From NCBI GenBank assembly GCA_002697705.1, contig NZXL01000047.1:1-10025 (forward strand): DNA of 10,025 nucleotides, read 5' to 3'. Source of the DNA: Methanobacteriota archaeon. GTDB lineage: Archaea; Thermoplasmatota; Poseidoniia; Poseidoniales; Poseidoniaceae. Shown piece after piece: positions 1-5,914 of this stretch. Each line of letters starts with the position of its first letter. Within the stretch, counting starts at the first letter, position 1. The notes under the pieces are model-generated. The model ran no database searches and was not told the origin of the DNA. It saw only the letters and a list, made by a program, of their open reading frames with translations. The position numbers and the translations under genes were made by a program.

Positions 1-378
1 ACTAATCCAAATACAATGAATATCGATACAACTCCTGATTGTGAATGTAATTCTCCAAGTCAAATTGAAATCGACTCCAATGTAACAAATCCTGAAAATC
101 CAAGTCTTGGAGGCGTAAATACTGGTGAGCCGGTTACTGTAACTTGGTATCTAAACGGTAGCGAAATATCTAGAGAGTCAAATCCTGAAAACCTTGGCGA
201 TGGGCAAACTGCCCCTTGGAGTCATAACGAAATTGGCCCTTCTCCCGAAACATGGACTTTGGAAGTTGGCCTTAATCATAATAATGAACAAGTTAACATT
301 GAACATAATGTTTCAATCAAATATAGTGCTGATGAAAGTTCTCCTAATCCGATGCCAACAACTCAAACTCCTGAATAG
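1..378 (+). CDS. C-terminal part of a probable secreted Ig-like domain protein (5' partial)
   Basis: The reading frame is open to the left edge, with five codons before the first ATG at 16, so this is probably the tail of a longer gene whose start lies outside the window. The visible ~125 residues are rich in Asn, Ser, Thr, Pro and Glu. They contain a beta-sandwich-like stretch (V-T-V-T-W-Y-L-N-G-S, encoded near 134-165) typical of Ig-like or PKD-like repeats in archaeal extracellular proteins, followed by a second strand-rich segment (W-T-L-E-V near 253-270). The last residues form a Ser/Pro/Thr/Gln-rich tail with no C-terminal membrane helix, which suggests release or anchoring by other means. 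A Cys-x-Cys pair lies near the start of the visible part. Family assignment is by style only. The ATG at 16 could in principle be a true start of a 120-residue protein, but no signal peptide follows it. Confidence 0.6.
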   Translation, partial: TNPNTMNIDTTPDCECNSPSQIEIDSNVTNPENPSLGGVNTGEPVTVTWYLNGSEISRESNPENLGDGQTAPWSHNEIGPSPETWTLEVGLNHNNEQVNIEHNVSIKYSADESSPNPMPTTQTPE

Positions 379-450
379 TAAGGCTTCAGTTTCAGTTTAG
401 GTTAATCTGAACTTAAAGTGAAAATTAGAATTCAGTGCCTCGAATATTAT

Positions 451-460
451 TGTATTTTTT
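451..460 (+). terminator. T-tract, possible terminator of the upstream gene
   Basis: A run of six T (455-460) inside a T-rich stretch lies about 75 bases after the stop codon at 378. Archaeal RNA polymerase commonly terminates at U-tracts without a stem, so this is a plausible end for the upstream transcript. No strong hairpin is visible next to it. Confidence 0.35.
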
Positions 461-499
461 CCCTAATAATGGACTTGATAAACAAAAGGTCTGCTTAGT

Positions 500-541
500 T
501 TATTGATATACTCTAGCCCTACCAGCACAGTTTGAAGTGAT
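500..541 (+). promoter_or_regulatory. radA promoter: TATA-like box and Shine-Dalgarno-like site
   Basis: An AT-rich element (ttattgatata, about 500-510) resembles an archaeal TATA box. Its centre predicts transcription starting near 530. A GTGAT at 537-541 can pair with the archaeal 16S 3' end (AUCACC) and sits five bases before the radA ATG at 547, which supports that start. Promoter strength and the exact transcription start are inferred. Confidence 0.45.
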
Positions 542-546
542 GTAAT

Positions 547-1584
547 ATGGCAGGAAAAGCGAAGAAAAAAGTAAAGATTGAAGTTGAAAAGAATCAAGAC
601 CCTCAGGAGGAAGCGGTAGTAATGATGCCACAAGATGAAGAAGGCCCAGAGGTCGGAATCGAAGATCTACCAGGCGTTGGTCCGGCAACAGCAGAAAAGT
701 TACGTGAAGCCGGTTTTGATGAACTTTTAGCCTTAGCAGTAATGTCTCCTGCAGACCTAGCAGACCAAGCTGAAATTGGTGAAGCGGTAGCTAGTAAGAT
801 AATTGCAGCATCTAAGAAAATGGCAAATATTGGCGGTTTCGTTTCAGGTGGGGCACTATTAGAGAGAAGAAGAGAGGTTCAGAAGTTATCCTCTAAAGTT
901 CAGTCCATAGATGACTTATTGGGTGGCGGTTTTGAAACTCAAGCATTAGTCGAAGTTTACGGGGCTTTTGGAAGTGGAAAAACACAGATTGGTCATCAAT
1001 TAGCTGTTAACTGTACACTGCCTTTAGAATCTGGTGGATTGGATGGAGATGTATTTTACATTGATACTGAAGACACATTTAGACCAGAGAGAATTACTCA
1101 AATGGCTCGCGGATTAGACCTCGATCCAGACCAAGTATTGTCGAGAATTCACGTGGCAAGAGCATATAACTCAGCCCACCAAATGTTATTGGTTGATGAA
1201 ATAAAGAGAATGAGCAAAGGCCTTGATGTAAAAATGATTATTGTCGATTCATTGACTAGCCATTTCCGTGCAGAATTTATCGGAAGAGGGATGTTAGCAA
1301 ATAGGCAACAAAAATTGAATAAGCACCTCAAAGAACTAAAGCAACTTGCAGATATCAACAATGCTTTGGTTCTTGTAACAAACCAAGTTCACTCCAAACC
1401 TGATGCAATGTGGGGAGATCCAACTAAGCCTATCGGTGGCCACGTTTTAGCTCACGCTAGTACTTTCAGACTATACCTTCGCAAAGCAAAGGCTGGAAGA
1501 AGAATTGCACGATTGGTCGATTCTCCGAACCTTCCTGATGGTGAATGTGTATACAATGTCACCCAAGAAGGACTTAGAGATTGA
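547..1584 (+). CDS. radA: DNA repair and recombination protein RadA
   Basis: RadA is the archaeal RecA/Rad51 recombinase. It forms ATP-dependent filaments on single-stranded DNA and drives homology search and strand exchange in recombinational repair. The 345 residues match the usual family length. An N-terminal Lys/Glu-rich tail (1-35) precedes a helix-hairpin-helix DNA-binding domain (about 38-90, core L-P-G-V-G-P-A-T-A). The RecA ATPase core follows: Walker A GAFGSGKT at 139-146, the conserved D-T-E-x-T-F-R-P segment at 173-180, Walker B MIIVDSL at 230-236 with Asp234, and the L2 region from T-N-Q-V at 278-281 to G-G-H-V at 297-300. The inter-subunit F-x-x-A polymerisation motif in the linker reads F-V-S-G (98-101). 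The GTGAT site five bases upstream supports the ATG chosen. It precedes ftsZ on the same strand by 90 bases, but a hairpin and a separate TATA-like box lie between them. Confidence 0.97.
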   Translation: MAGKAKKKVKIEVEKNQDPQEEAVVMMPQDEEGPEVGIEDLPGVGPATAEKLREAGFDELLALAVMSPADLADQAEIGEAVASKIIAASKKMANIGGFVSGGALLERRREVQKLSSKVQSIDDLLGGGFETQALVEVYGAFGSGKTQIGHQLAVNCTLPLESGGLDGDVFYIDTEDTFRPERITQMARGLDLDPDQVLSRIHVARAYNSAHQMLLVDEIKRMSKGLDVKMIIVDSLTSHFRAEFIGRGMLANRQQKLNKHLKELKQLADINNALVLVTNQVHSKPDAMWGDPTKPIGGHVLAHASTFRLYLRKAKAGRRIARLVDSPNLPDGECVYNVTQEGLRD

Positions 1585-1601
1585 TGGTGGAAAATCACCA
1601 T
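1584..1601 (+). terminator. Hairpin immediately after radA
   Basis: ATGGTG (1584-1589) and CACCAT (1596-1601) form a perfect 6-bp stem around a 6-base loop, starting on the last base of the radA stop codon. TTTGTTGT follows it. It may end or stabilise the radA transcript before ftsZ. The stem is short and may be chance. Confidence 0.3.
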
Positions 1602-1640
1602 TTGTTGTCAAACACGCTCCTAAGGGGTAAAATCAGTCGG

Positions 1641-1649
1641 TATATTCAA
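1641..1649 (+). promoter_or_regulatory. TATA-like box for ftsZ
   Basis: The sequence tatattcaa is centred about 30 bases before the ftsZ ATG at 1675. With usual archaeal spacing, transcription would begin near 1670, giving a leader of about five bases. No convincing Shine-Dalgarno site lies before the ATG, in keeping with a near-leaderless mRNA. This suggests ftsZ has its own promoter and is not simply read through from radA. Confidence 0.4.
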
Positions 1650-1674
1650 AGACACTTGATGCAGGATAACCTGT

Positions 1675-2805
1675 ATGCGTCATCTAATCGAACGTGTTCT
1701 TGAACTAAGTGATGAGGAACAAGCAAAGATTTCTCCTAATGAATTACCACCTGGTCAAGGAAGCGAAGAAGAGTTACGTGCCCTATTAGAATCATTACAG
1801 CCTCGAATTAGAGTATATGGCGCTGGTGGTGCTGGATGCAATGCAATTAACAGACTCCATGAAGAAGGTCTATTCGAGAATAGTTATGTCACAGGATATG
1901 CGATAAATACTGATGCACAAGCATTACTGATGTCACCTATCGAAGAAAAAGTATTGATTGGTCGAACTGCAAGAGGAAGAGGAGCTGGTGGAGACCCTAC
2001 TAAGGGGGAAGCGGCTGCTCTTGAATCGGAAATGGTTCTTCGAAGAATAACCAATGATACCCAGTTAGCGATAATTACTGCGGGTATGGGCGGAGGTTCG
2101 GGAACTGGTGCTGCTGGACATATTGCACGACTTGCAAAACAGCAAGGTGCAATGACGATCGCAGTAGTAACTTATCCGTTCAAATCTGAAGGTTCATTGC
2201 GTAAGCAGAATGCCGAATGGGGATTAGAACGATTGCGAGAGCATTGTGATACAATCTTAGTGATCCCTAATGAAAGGCTATTGGAAATTGAAGGTGTCAA
2301 GGATTTACCGATTGCTAGCGCTTTCCGCGTCGGAGATGAGTTGCTTGTTCGTTCTATTACCGGTGTAACCGAATTATTGACAACTGATGGAATGGTAAAC
2401 CTCGACTTTGAAGATTTGAAGGCTGTTATCAAATCTGGAAGTGGCGTTGCTATGATCGGGCTTGGTGCCTCCAAGAGTGCAAATCGCGCAGAAGAAGCCA
2501 CCTTGGAAGCCTTACATTCTCCACTACTCGAATTGGATACTACTGATGCCAGAGGTGCATTGATTAATGTCGTAGGTGGGTCTTCTTTGACATTGGGTGA
2601 AGCTGAGAAGTGTGCCCAGATAATCCAAGAACAAGTATCTCCTCATGCCAAGATAATTTGGGGTGCTGCTGTAGATGAATCATTGGGTGATGAAATCCGA
2701 GTGATGTTAGTTCTAACTGGAGTCAAAAGTGAACAAATTCATGGTTCAAGCGAAAATCGACAATTACGCGCTCTTCGAAATAAGAGTATTGAATTTGTAA
2801 ATTGA
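1675..2805 (+). CDS. ftsZ: Cell division GTPase FtsZ
   Basis: FtsZ is the tubulin-family GTPase that polymerises at midcell and organises division; archaea commonly carry FtsZ1 and FtsZ2 forms. This 376-residue protein has all the core motifs. The glycine-rich nucleotide loop GAGGAGCN is at 49-56, the G-A-G-G-D-P loop at 103-108, and the tubulin signature GGGSGTG at 139-145. The T7 catalytic synergy loop N-L-D-F-E-D at 242-247 carries the acidic residues that complete the GTPase site of the neighbouring subunit. An N-terminal extension of about 45 acidic, probably helical residues precedes the core. The core ends near 350, leaving a tail of only ~26 residues with a basic patch (R-Q-L-R-A-L-R-N-K). 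I cannot assign FtsZ1 or FtsZ2 by eye. The NxDFxD loop argues against the CetZ family. The gene converges on the next one with only two bases between stop codons. Confidence 0.96.
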   Translation: MRHLIERVLELSDEEQAKISPNELPPGQGSEEELRALLESLQPRIRVYGAGGAGCNAINRLHEEGLFENSYVTGYAINTDAQALLMSPIEEKVLIGRTARGRGAGGDPTKGEAAALESEMVLRRITNDTQLAIITAGMGGGSGTGAAGHIARLAKQQGAMTIAVVTYPFKSEGSLRKQNAEWGLERLREHCDTILVIPNERLLEIEGVKDLPIASAFRVGDELLVRSITGVTELLTTDGMVNLDFEDLKAVIKSGSGVAMIGLGASKSANRAEEATLEALHSPLLELDTTDARGALINVVGGSSLTLGEAEKCAQIIQEQVSPHAKIIWGAAVDESLGDEIRVMLVLTGVKSEQIHGSSENRQLRALRNKSIEFVN

Positions 2806-2807
2806 GA

Positions 2808-3452
2808 CTACTTTATCGCTCTGTAAGCCATAATTATGATCGCTAAACTTGCAGATACAAGGATTACTTTCTCATAGAGTTCAAATTCATAGATATTGTT
2901 TTGAGTTTTCAATTCTTCTGTATTCTCTACCCCTGGTAATTTGAAGAACAGTGAGTTCCATTCATCGCCATAGGGATCATCATTTCCATTCACTGCATTA
3001 CCATGAATTTTGAATTCGACATAACTCGTATTATCCATTGGAGAAGTCCAAGTGAAATTCCATTGACGGAATTTATTTCCTTCTTCGCTATGGGTCCAGC
3101 CCCCTTCTATAAATTGGGCCTTTGATATATTTTCAAGGATTATTTCTCCATGTGACACTAGCATCCTAAATCCTCCAAAAGCAGAATTATTGGTTTGATT
3201 TCCGACATCTCCGTCAACTTTGATTGTGACATTATAGGAGGTGTTGGATTCATACTTAGTAGGTAGGCCCTCAACGATGATGTTCGTTGTCTCACGAATT
3301 ACCCCGTGACATACGCAGCCATCGTTGGCCACTTCACCAACACCGCTAGGATAACTTTGGGTGGCGGGTATTGCCAAAAGTATGGTTAGAATTATCACCA
3401 ATTGCAAAAAGCGTTGTGGTGAAAATCGCATCCTACTCATCATTCGCACCAT
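2808..3452 (-). CDS. Membrane-anchored extracytoplasmic protein with a CxCH motif, choice-of-anchor V / reelin-like
   Basis: The 214-residue protein has a signal-type hydrophobic segment (about 15-31) after a basic, Met-rich N-terminus and a C-terminal membrane helix (about 196-209) followed by R-A-I-K. The middle would therefore lie outside the membrane. Just after the signal region comes G-C-V-C-H-G (Cys46, Cys48, His49). It is followed by a beta-rich domain with G-L-P-T-K-Y (62-67), S-Y-N-V-T-I (72-77), G-G-F-R-M-L-V-S (93-100), W-N-F-T-W-T-S-P (131-138) and a G-N-A-V-N-G-N segment (151-157). This order, a Cys/His motif followed by a Y-x-V-T-I...GF core, recalls the bacterial 'choice-of-anchor V' or reelin-like proteins, which usually carry C-x-x-C-H. 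Haem attachment through a one-residue spacer is uncertain. Function is unknown. In-frame ATGs at residues 4, 5 and 8 are alternative starts; an AT-rich box near 3479-3489 would place a near-leaderless start at 3452. Confidence 0.75.
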   Translation of the reverse strand: MVRMMSRMRFSPQRFLQLVIILTILLAIPATQSYPSGVGEVANDGCVCHGVIRETTNIIVEGLPTKYESNTSYNVTIKVDGDVGNQTNNSAFGGFRMLVSHGEIILENISKAQFIEGGWTHSEEGNKFRQWNFTWTSPMDNTSYVEFKIHGNAVNGNDDPYGDEWNSLFFKLPGVENTEELKTQNNIYEFELYEKVILVSASLAIIIMAYRAIK

Positions 3453-3575
3453 CGGGTTCTCTTTGAGGGTTACCCAGGTATTAGTTAATCAAACTATCAT
3501 GATGCAAAGCGCGCAAGATTGGAACATGCATTAAAGTATAATGAAGCGCGACTATATCTTCAAGGTTGGGAAAAT
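3453..3575. promoter_or_regulatory. Divergent promoter region between the CxCH protein and the acidic protein genes
   Basis: This 123-base gap drives genes in both directions. On the minus strand an attaactaata element (complement of 3479-3489) sits about 30 bases before the ATG at 3452. On the plus strand ttaaagtata (3531-3540) sits about 40 bases before the ATG at 3576. No clear operator repeat is visible. A TTG at 3519 also opens the plus-strand frame but overlaps this promoter region. Confidence 0.4.
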
Positions 3576-4205
3576 ATGGACTTTTTTAATGCTCAAGAAG
3601 TAATCGAAAATGATGATGAAGAAATTGATATGTTTGCAGAATTAGGTGTTGTAAATACTCAGCAAAACCATAGTGCTGCAGTACAATCTGCTCCTGTCGA
3701 TACCACACACATGGATCTTTTAGCAGCATTCATGGAAGAGGATGATGAATCGATTGAACCCGAGCAACAGGATGGTTTTGTATTCGTTTCAGAAAATGAA
3801 ACGGTTGCCGAAGAAGAAATAATAAAAACTATGCCATCTATTTCTGAGGAAACAATCGCAGAATTATTGGAAGTTCTAGTGAAGAAAGAATTGAAAGAAC
3901 GAGAAAGTCGAGGAGAAGAATGGTTGTCTGAACTTCCTGCGCAAGCTCGTGCAGATATACATTCAGCAAAGGTAGTCAAAGACCAAGATGCATACCAACT
4001 TTCTCTAATTATAGACATGGGCGGTTCAGGCGCAGTTAGGCCTTTTGCAACAGTACAATCAACTCAAGGTAGTGTAACTCCAAATGATGCCCCGTCAACT
4101 ATCCCTGCTATGTGGATACCTTTGTATAACGTACTTAGAGACCTTCTAGTGCAAGCCATGAACGCATTAAACTCAACTAGAGTTGGCGTGAATCTCAACG
4201 CTTGA
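3576..4205 (+). CDS. Unrecognised acidic protein with a repeated N-terminal motif
   Basis: I do not recognise this family. Counted from ATG 3576 it has 209 residues. The first ~90 are strongly acidic and look disordered, with two similar segments: M-D-F-F-N-A-Q-E-V-I-E-N-D-D-E-E-I at 1-17 and M-D-L-L-A-A-F-M-E-E-D-D-E-S-I at 46-60. Residues 90-118 should form a charged amphipathic helix (E-L-L-E-V-L-V-K-K-E-L-K-E-R-E). A more compact C-terminal domain follows (about 120-209), with a short strand Y-Q-L-S-L-I-I-D (140-147) and a final helix L-Y-N-V-L-R-D-L-L-V-Q-A-M (183-195). There is no signal peptide or membrane segment, so it is probably cytoplasmic. The frame is also open from TTG 3519 (228 residues). 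I prefer ATG 3576 because the repeat begins at that Met and a TATA-like box lies at 3531-3540. Its 3' end overlaps the opposing osmC gene by 33 bases. Confidence 0.75.
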   Translation: MDFFNAQEVIENDDEEIDMFAELGVVNTQQNHSAAVQSAPVDTTHMDLLAAFMEEDDESIEPEQQDGFVFVSENETVAEEEIIKTMPSISEETIAELLEVLVKKELKERESRGEEWLSELPAQARADIHSAKVVKDQDAYQLSLIIDMGGSGAVRPFATVQSTQGSVTPNDAPSTIPAMWIPLYNVLRDLLVQAMNALNSTRVGVNLNA

Positions 4206-4571
4206 AGTAATCTCTGCTGTATGCTTGAGCATGTTAGAAACCGTGCAATACTTTTCGTGGCTCTTTTCTACGATTCTTTCAACGAGTTTTCTAGGCACAT
4301 CTCCTCGAATATGATACACCATATGTATTGAGGTGAAAACCCTAGGAGCTGAATCGGCTCTTTCACTTTCCATTTCGATCCAAACTTTATCGAAATCTCT
4401 CTGTTTCAATCCCTCAACAACATCTGCTAAAGCACAAGCTCCCATCATCTGTAATGTGAGTTGAACAGGTGATGGCCCATTTTCCCAATCTATGGTTACT
4501 TTTTGGCCATTCGCATTACTGCACTCTACCAGGTAATCTCCAAGCCAATCTACGCGTCCGTACATATACAT
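4173..4571 (-). CDS. OsmC/Ohr family peroxide-reducing protein
   Basis: OsmC/Ohr proteins are small dimeric thiol peroxidases that reduce organic hydroperoxides with two Cys residues. Both are present: one in the central helix (M-G-A-C-A-L-A-D-V-V, Cys46) and one near the end (Y-C-T-V-S-N-M-L, Cys109). The strand-rich N-terminus (Y-G-R-V-D-W-L-G-D-Y), the G-P-S-P-V-Q-L-T-L-Q helix start and the C-terminal S-S-V-E-I strand also fit the fold. I chose ATG at 4571, giving 132 residues, because the family homology begins there. The frame extends upstream to ATG 4667, but that would overlap the divergent icd gene and add residues foreign to the family. An AT-rich box at 4593-4599 predicts transcription starting almost exactly at 4571, so the mRNA is probably leaderless. 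The family also includes members of unclear substrate, so true peroxidase activity is inferred. The 3' end overlaps the opposing acidic-protein gene by 33 bases. Confidence 0.88.
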   Translation of the reverse strand: MYMYGRVDWLGDYLVECSNANGQKVTIDWENGPSPVQLTLQMMGACALADVVEGLKQRDFDKVWIEMESERADSAPRVFTSIHMVYHIRGDVPRKLVERIVEKSHEKYCTVSNMLKHTAEITSSVEIHANSS

Positions 4572-4623
4572 CGCAAGGGCGGTTGATTCTTGAAGTAAAT
4601 GCCTGTCGGCTAAACCGATTGCC
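4572..4623. promoter_or_regulatory. Compact bidirectional promoter between osmC and icd
   Basis: The two start codons are separated by 52 bases. One AT-rich element (tgaagtaaat, 4591-4600) lies at the exact middle; it reads as atttactt on the minus strand. From its centre, transcription about 26 bases away in each direction would begin at about 4570 (minus) and 4622 (plus), next to both ATGs. No Shine-Dalgarno site precedes either gene. This fits a single TATA box serving two leaderless transcripts. Confidence 0.45.
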
Positions 4624-5850
4624 ATGTCTGAAAACAGTATCACGATGGAAAATGGAGTATTAAGCATCCCAAATAACCCGACGATTCACTATATCGAAGG
4701 TGATGGAATTGGAGTAGACATCACTCCAGTTATGATCAAGGTAGTAGACTCTGCAGTTGAAATCGCATATCAAGGACAAAAGAAAATTCAATGGAGTGAA
4801 GTTCTTGCTGGCGAGAAAGCATTCAATGCAACTGGAGAATGGTTGCCTGAAGAAACCCTAGAAGCAATGAAAACTGGATTGGTTTCTATCAAAGGACCTC
4901 TAACTACTCCAGTTGGCGGAGGTATCCGCTCGTTGAATGTTGCACTCCGTCAAAAATTAGACCTGTATGCTTGTGTAAGGCCTGTTCGCTGGTATGATGG
5001 AACCCCTTCACCTGTGAAAGCCCCAGGGGATGTTGATATGATAATCTTTAGAGAGAACAGTGAAGATGTTTACGCTGGAATTGAATGGGAAGCAGGGTCA
5101 AAGGAAGTTGCCAAGGTTATTCAATTTCTTCAAAATGAGATGGGAGTAGAAAAAATACGCTTCCCTAATACTTCTGGAATTGGCATCAAGCCAATATCAC
5201 AGGAAGGGACTGCAAGAATAGTTAGAGCCGCTCTACAATATGCAATTGATAATGATAAGCCATCTGTAACTATTGTTCACAAGGGCAACATTATGAAATT
5301 TACAGAAGGCGGTTTTAGAGACTGGGGCTACCAATTAGCTAAGGATGAATTTGGAGCAGTTGAATTGGATGGTGGCCCTTGGTGTACCATGAAAAACCCA
5401 AACAATGGTAATGAAATTGTAATCAAAGATGTTATCGCAGATGCAATGCTTCAACAAATAATTACTAGACCTGCAGAATATTCTGTTCTCACCACTATGA
5501 ATCTAAATGGCGATTATATCTCTGATGCTTTAGCTGCTCAAGTTGGAGGAATTGGAATTGCACCTGGTGCAAATATCAACTATGATACCGGAATTGCAAT
5601 ATTTGAAGCAACTCATGGTACTGCTCCTAAGTATGCTGGCCAGAATAAAGTAAACCCTGGAAGTTTAATTCTTAGTGCTGAAATGATGCTTAGACACATG
5701 GGCTGGAATGATGCAGCAGATTTGATTGTAAAGGCTATGGAAGGCGCTATTTCAGCTAAGACTGTAACCTATGATTTTGAAAGATTGATGGGCGATGCAA
5801 TCCTAATGTCATGTAGCGAATTTGGCGACGCTATGATTTCACATATGTGA
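4624..5850 (+). CDS. icd: Isocitrate dehydrogenase, NADP-dependent type
   Basis: This TCA-cycle enzyme oxidises and decarboxylates isocitrate to 2-oxoglutarate in the cytoplasm, and its NADP form supplies NADPH. The 408 residues closely follow the E. coli Icd type. Isocitrate-binding residues are intact: Ser103, Asn105, Arg109, Arg119 and Arg143 ([11 protein letters not shown] and F-R-E-N-S-E-D-V-Y). The catalytic Tyr150 and Lys220 and the metal-binding aspartates 297 and 301 (L-N-G-D-Y-I-S-D) are also present. The NADP-specificity set (His331, Lys336, Tyr337, Val343, Tyr383, Arg387) is complete, which argues against NAD use and against isopropylmalate or homoisocitrate dehydrogenase. Ser103 matches the residue phosphorylated by AceK in enterobacteria; no kinase gene is seen here. 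ATG 4624 is preferred on promoter spacing; an ATG seven codons later (4645) is possible. The gene converges on the large PIN-protein gene with 45 bases between stops. Confidence 0.96.
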   Translation: MSENSITMENGVLSIPNNPTIHYIEGDGIGVDITPVMIKVVDSAVEIAYQGQKKIQWSEVLAGEKAFNATGEWLPEETLEAMKTGLVSIKGPLTTPVGGGIRSLNVALRQKLDLYACVRPVRWYDGTPSPVKAPGDVDMIIFRENSEDVYAGIEWEAGSKEVAKVIQFLQNEMGVEKIRFPNTSGIGIKPISQEGTARIVRAALQYAIDNDKPSVTIVHKGNIMKFTEGGFRDWGYQLAKDEFGAVELDGGPWCTMKNPNNGNEIVIKDVIADAMLQQIITRPAEYSVLTTMNLNGDYISDALAAQVGGIGIAPGANINYDTGIAIFEATHGTAPKYAGQNKVNPGSLILSAEMMLRHMGWNDAADLIVKAMEGAISAKTVTYDFERLMGDAILMSCSEFGDAMISHM

Positions 5851-5868
5851 TATCATCACTCTGTTACT

Positions 5869-5914
5869 AACTAAAATTAGTTGCTTGGTTTGTATTTAAA
5901 TTTCTAACCAAGCA
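5869..5914. terminator. Inverted repeats at the icd / PIN-gene convergent junction
   Basis: Two inverted repeats sit between and across the two 3' ends. AACTAA/TTAGTT (5869-5874, 5877-5882) is nearly a continuous palindrome. TGCTTGGTT (5882-5890) pairs perfectly over 9 bp with AACCAAGCA (5906-5914) around a 15-base AT-rich loop. The right arm lies inside the last codons of the PIN gene, whose TAA is at 5896-5898. The structure can form in RNA from either strand, so it may serve as a shared bidirectional terminator or 3' stabiliser. Confidence 0.5.

Noticed and set aside
1675..2805. CetZ-type tubulin instead of FtsZ
   Set aside because: The N-L-D-F-E-D synergy loop and overall layout match FtsZ.
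3303..3317. Calling the CxCH protein a c-type cytochrome
   Set aside because: The spacing C-x-C-H is not the standard C-x-x-C-H, so haem attachment cannot be claimed from sequence alone.
3519..3575. TTG 3519 as the start of the acidic protein
   Set aside because: The extra 19 residues lie across the TATA-like box at 3531-3540, and the repeated motif begins at ATG 3576. Kept only as an alternative.
3541..3603. 20-codon upstream ORF overlapping the acidic-protein start
   Set aside because: It lies within the promoter region, has no ribosome site and no recognisable leader-peptide features; probably chance.
4572..4667. Longer osmC start at ATG 4667 (or 4625)
   Set aside because: It would overlap the divergent icd gene start and add a stretch unlike OsmC. 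Family similarity and promoter spacing favour ATG 4571.
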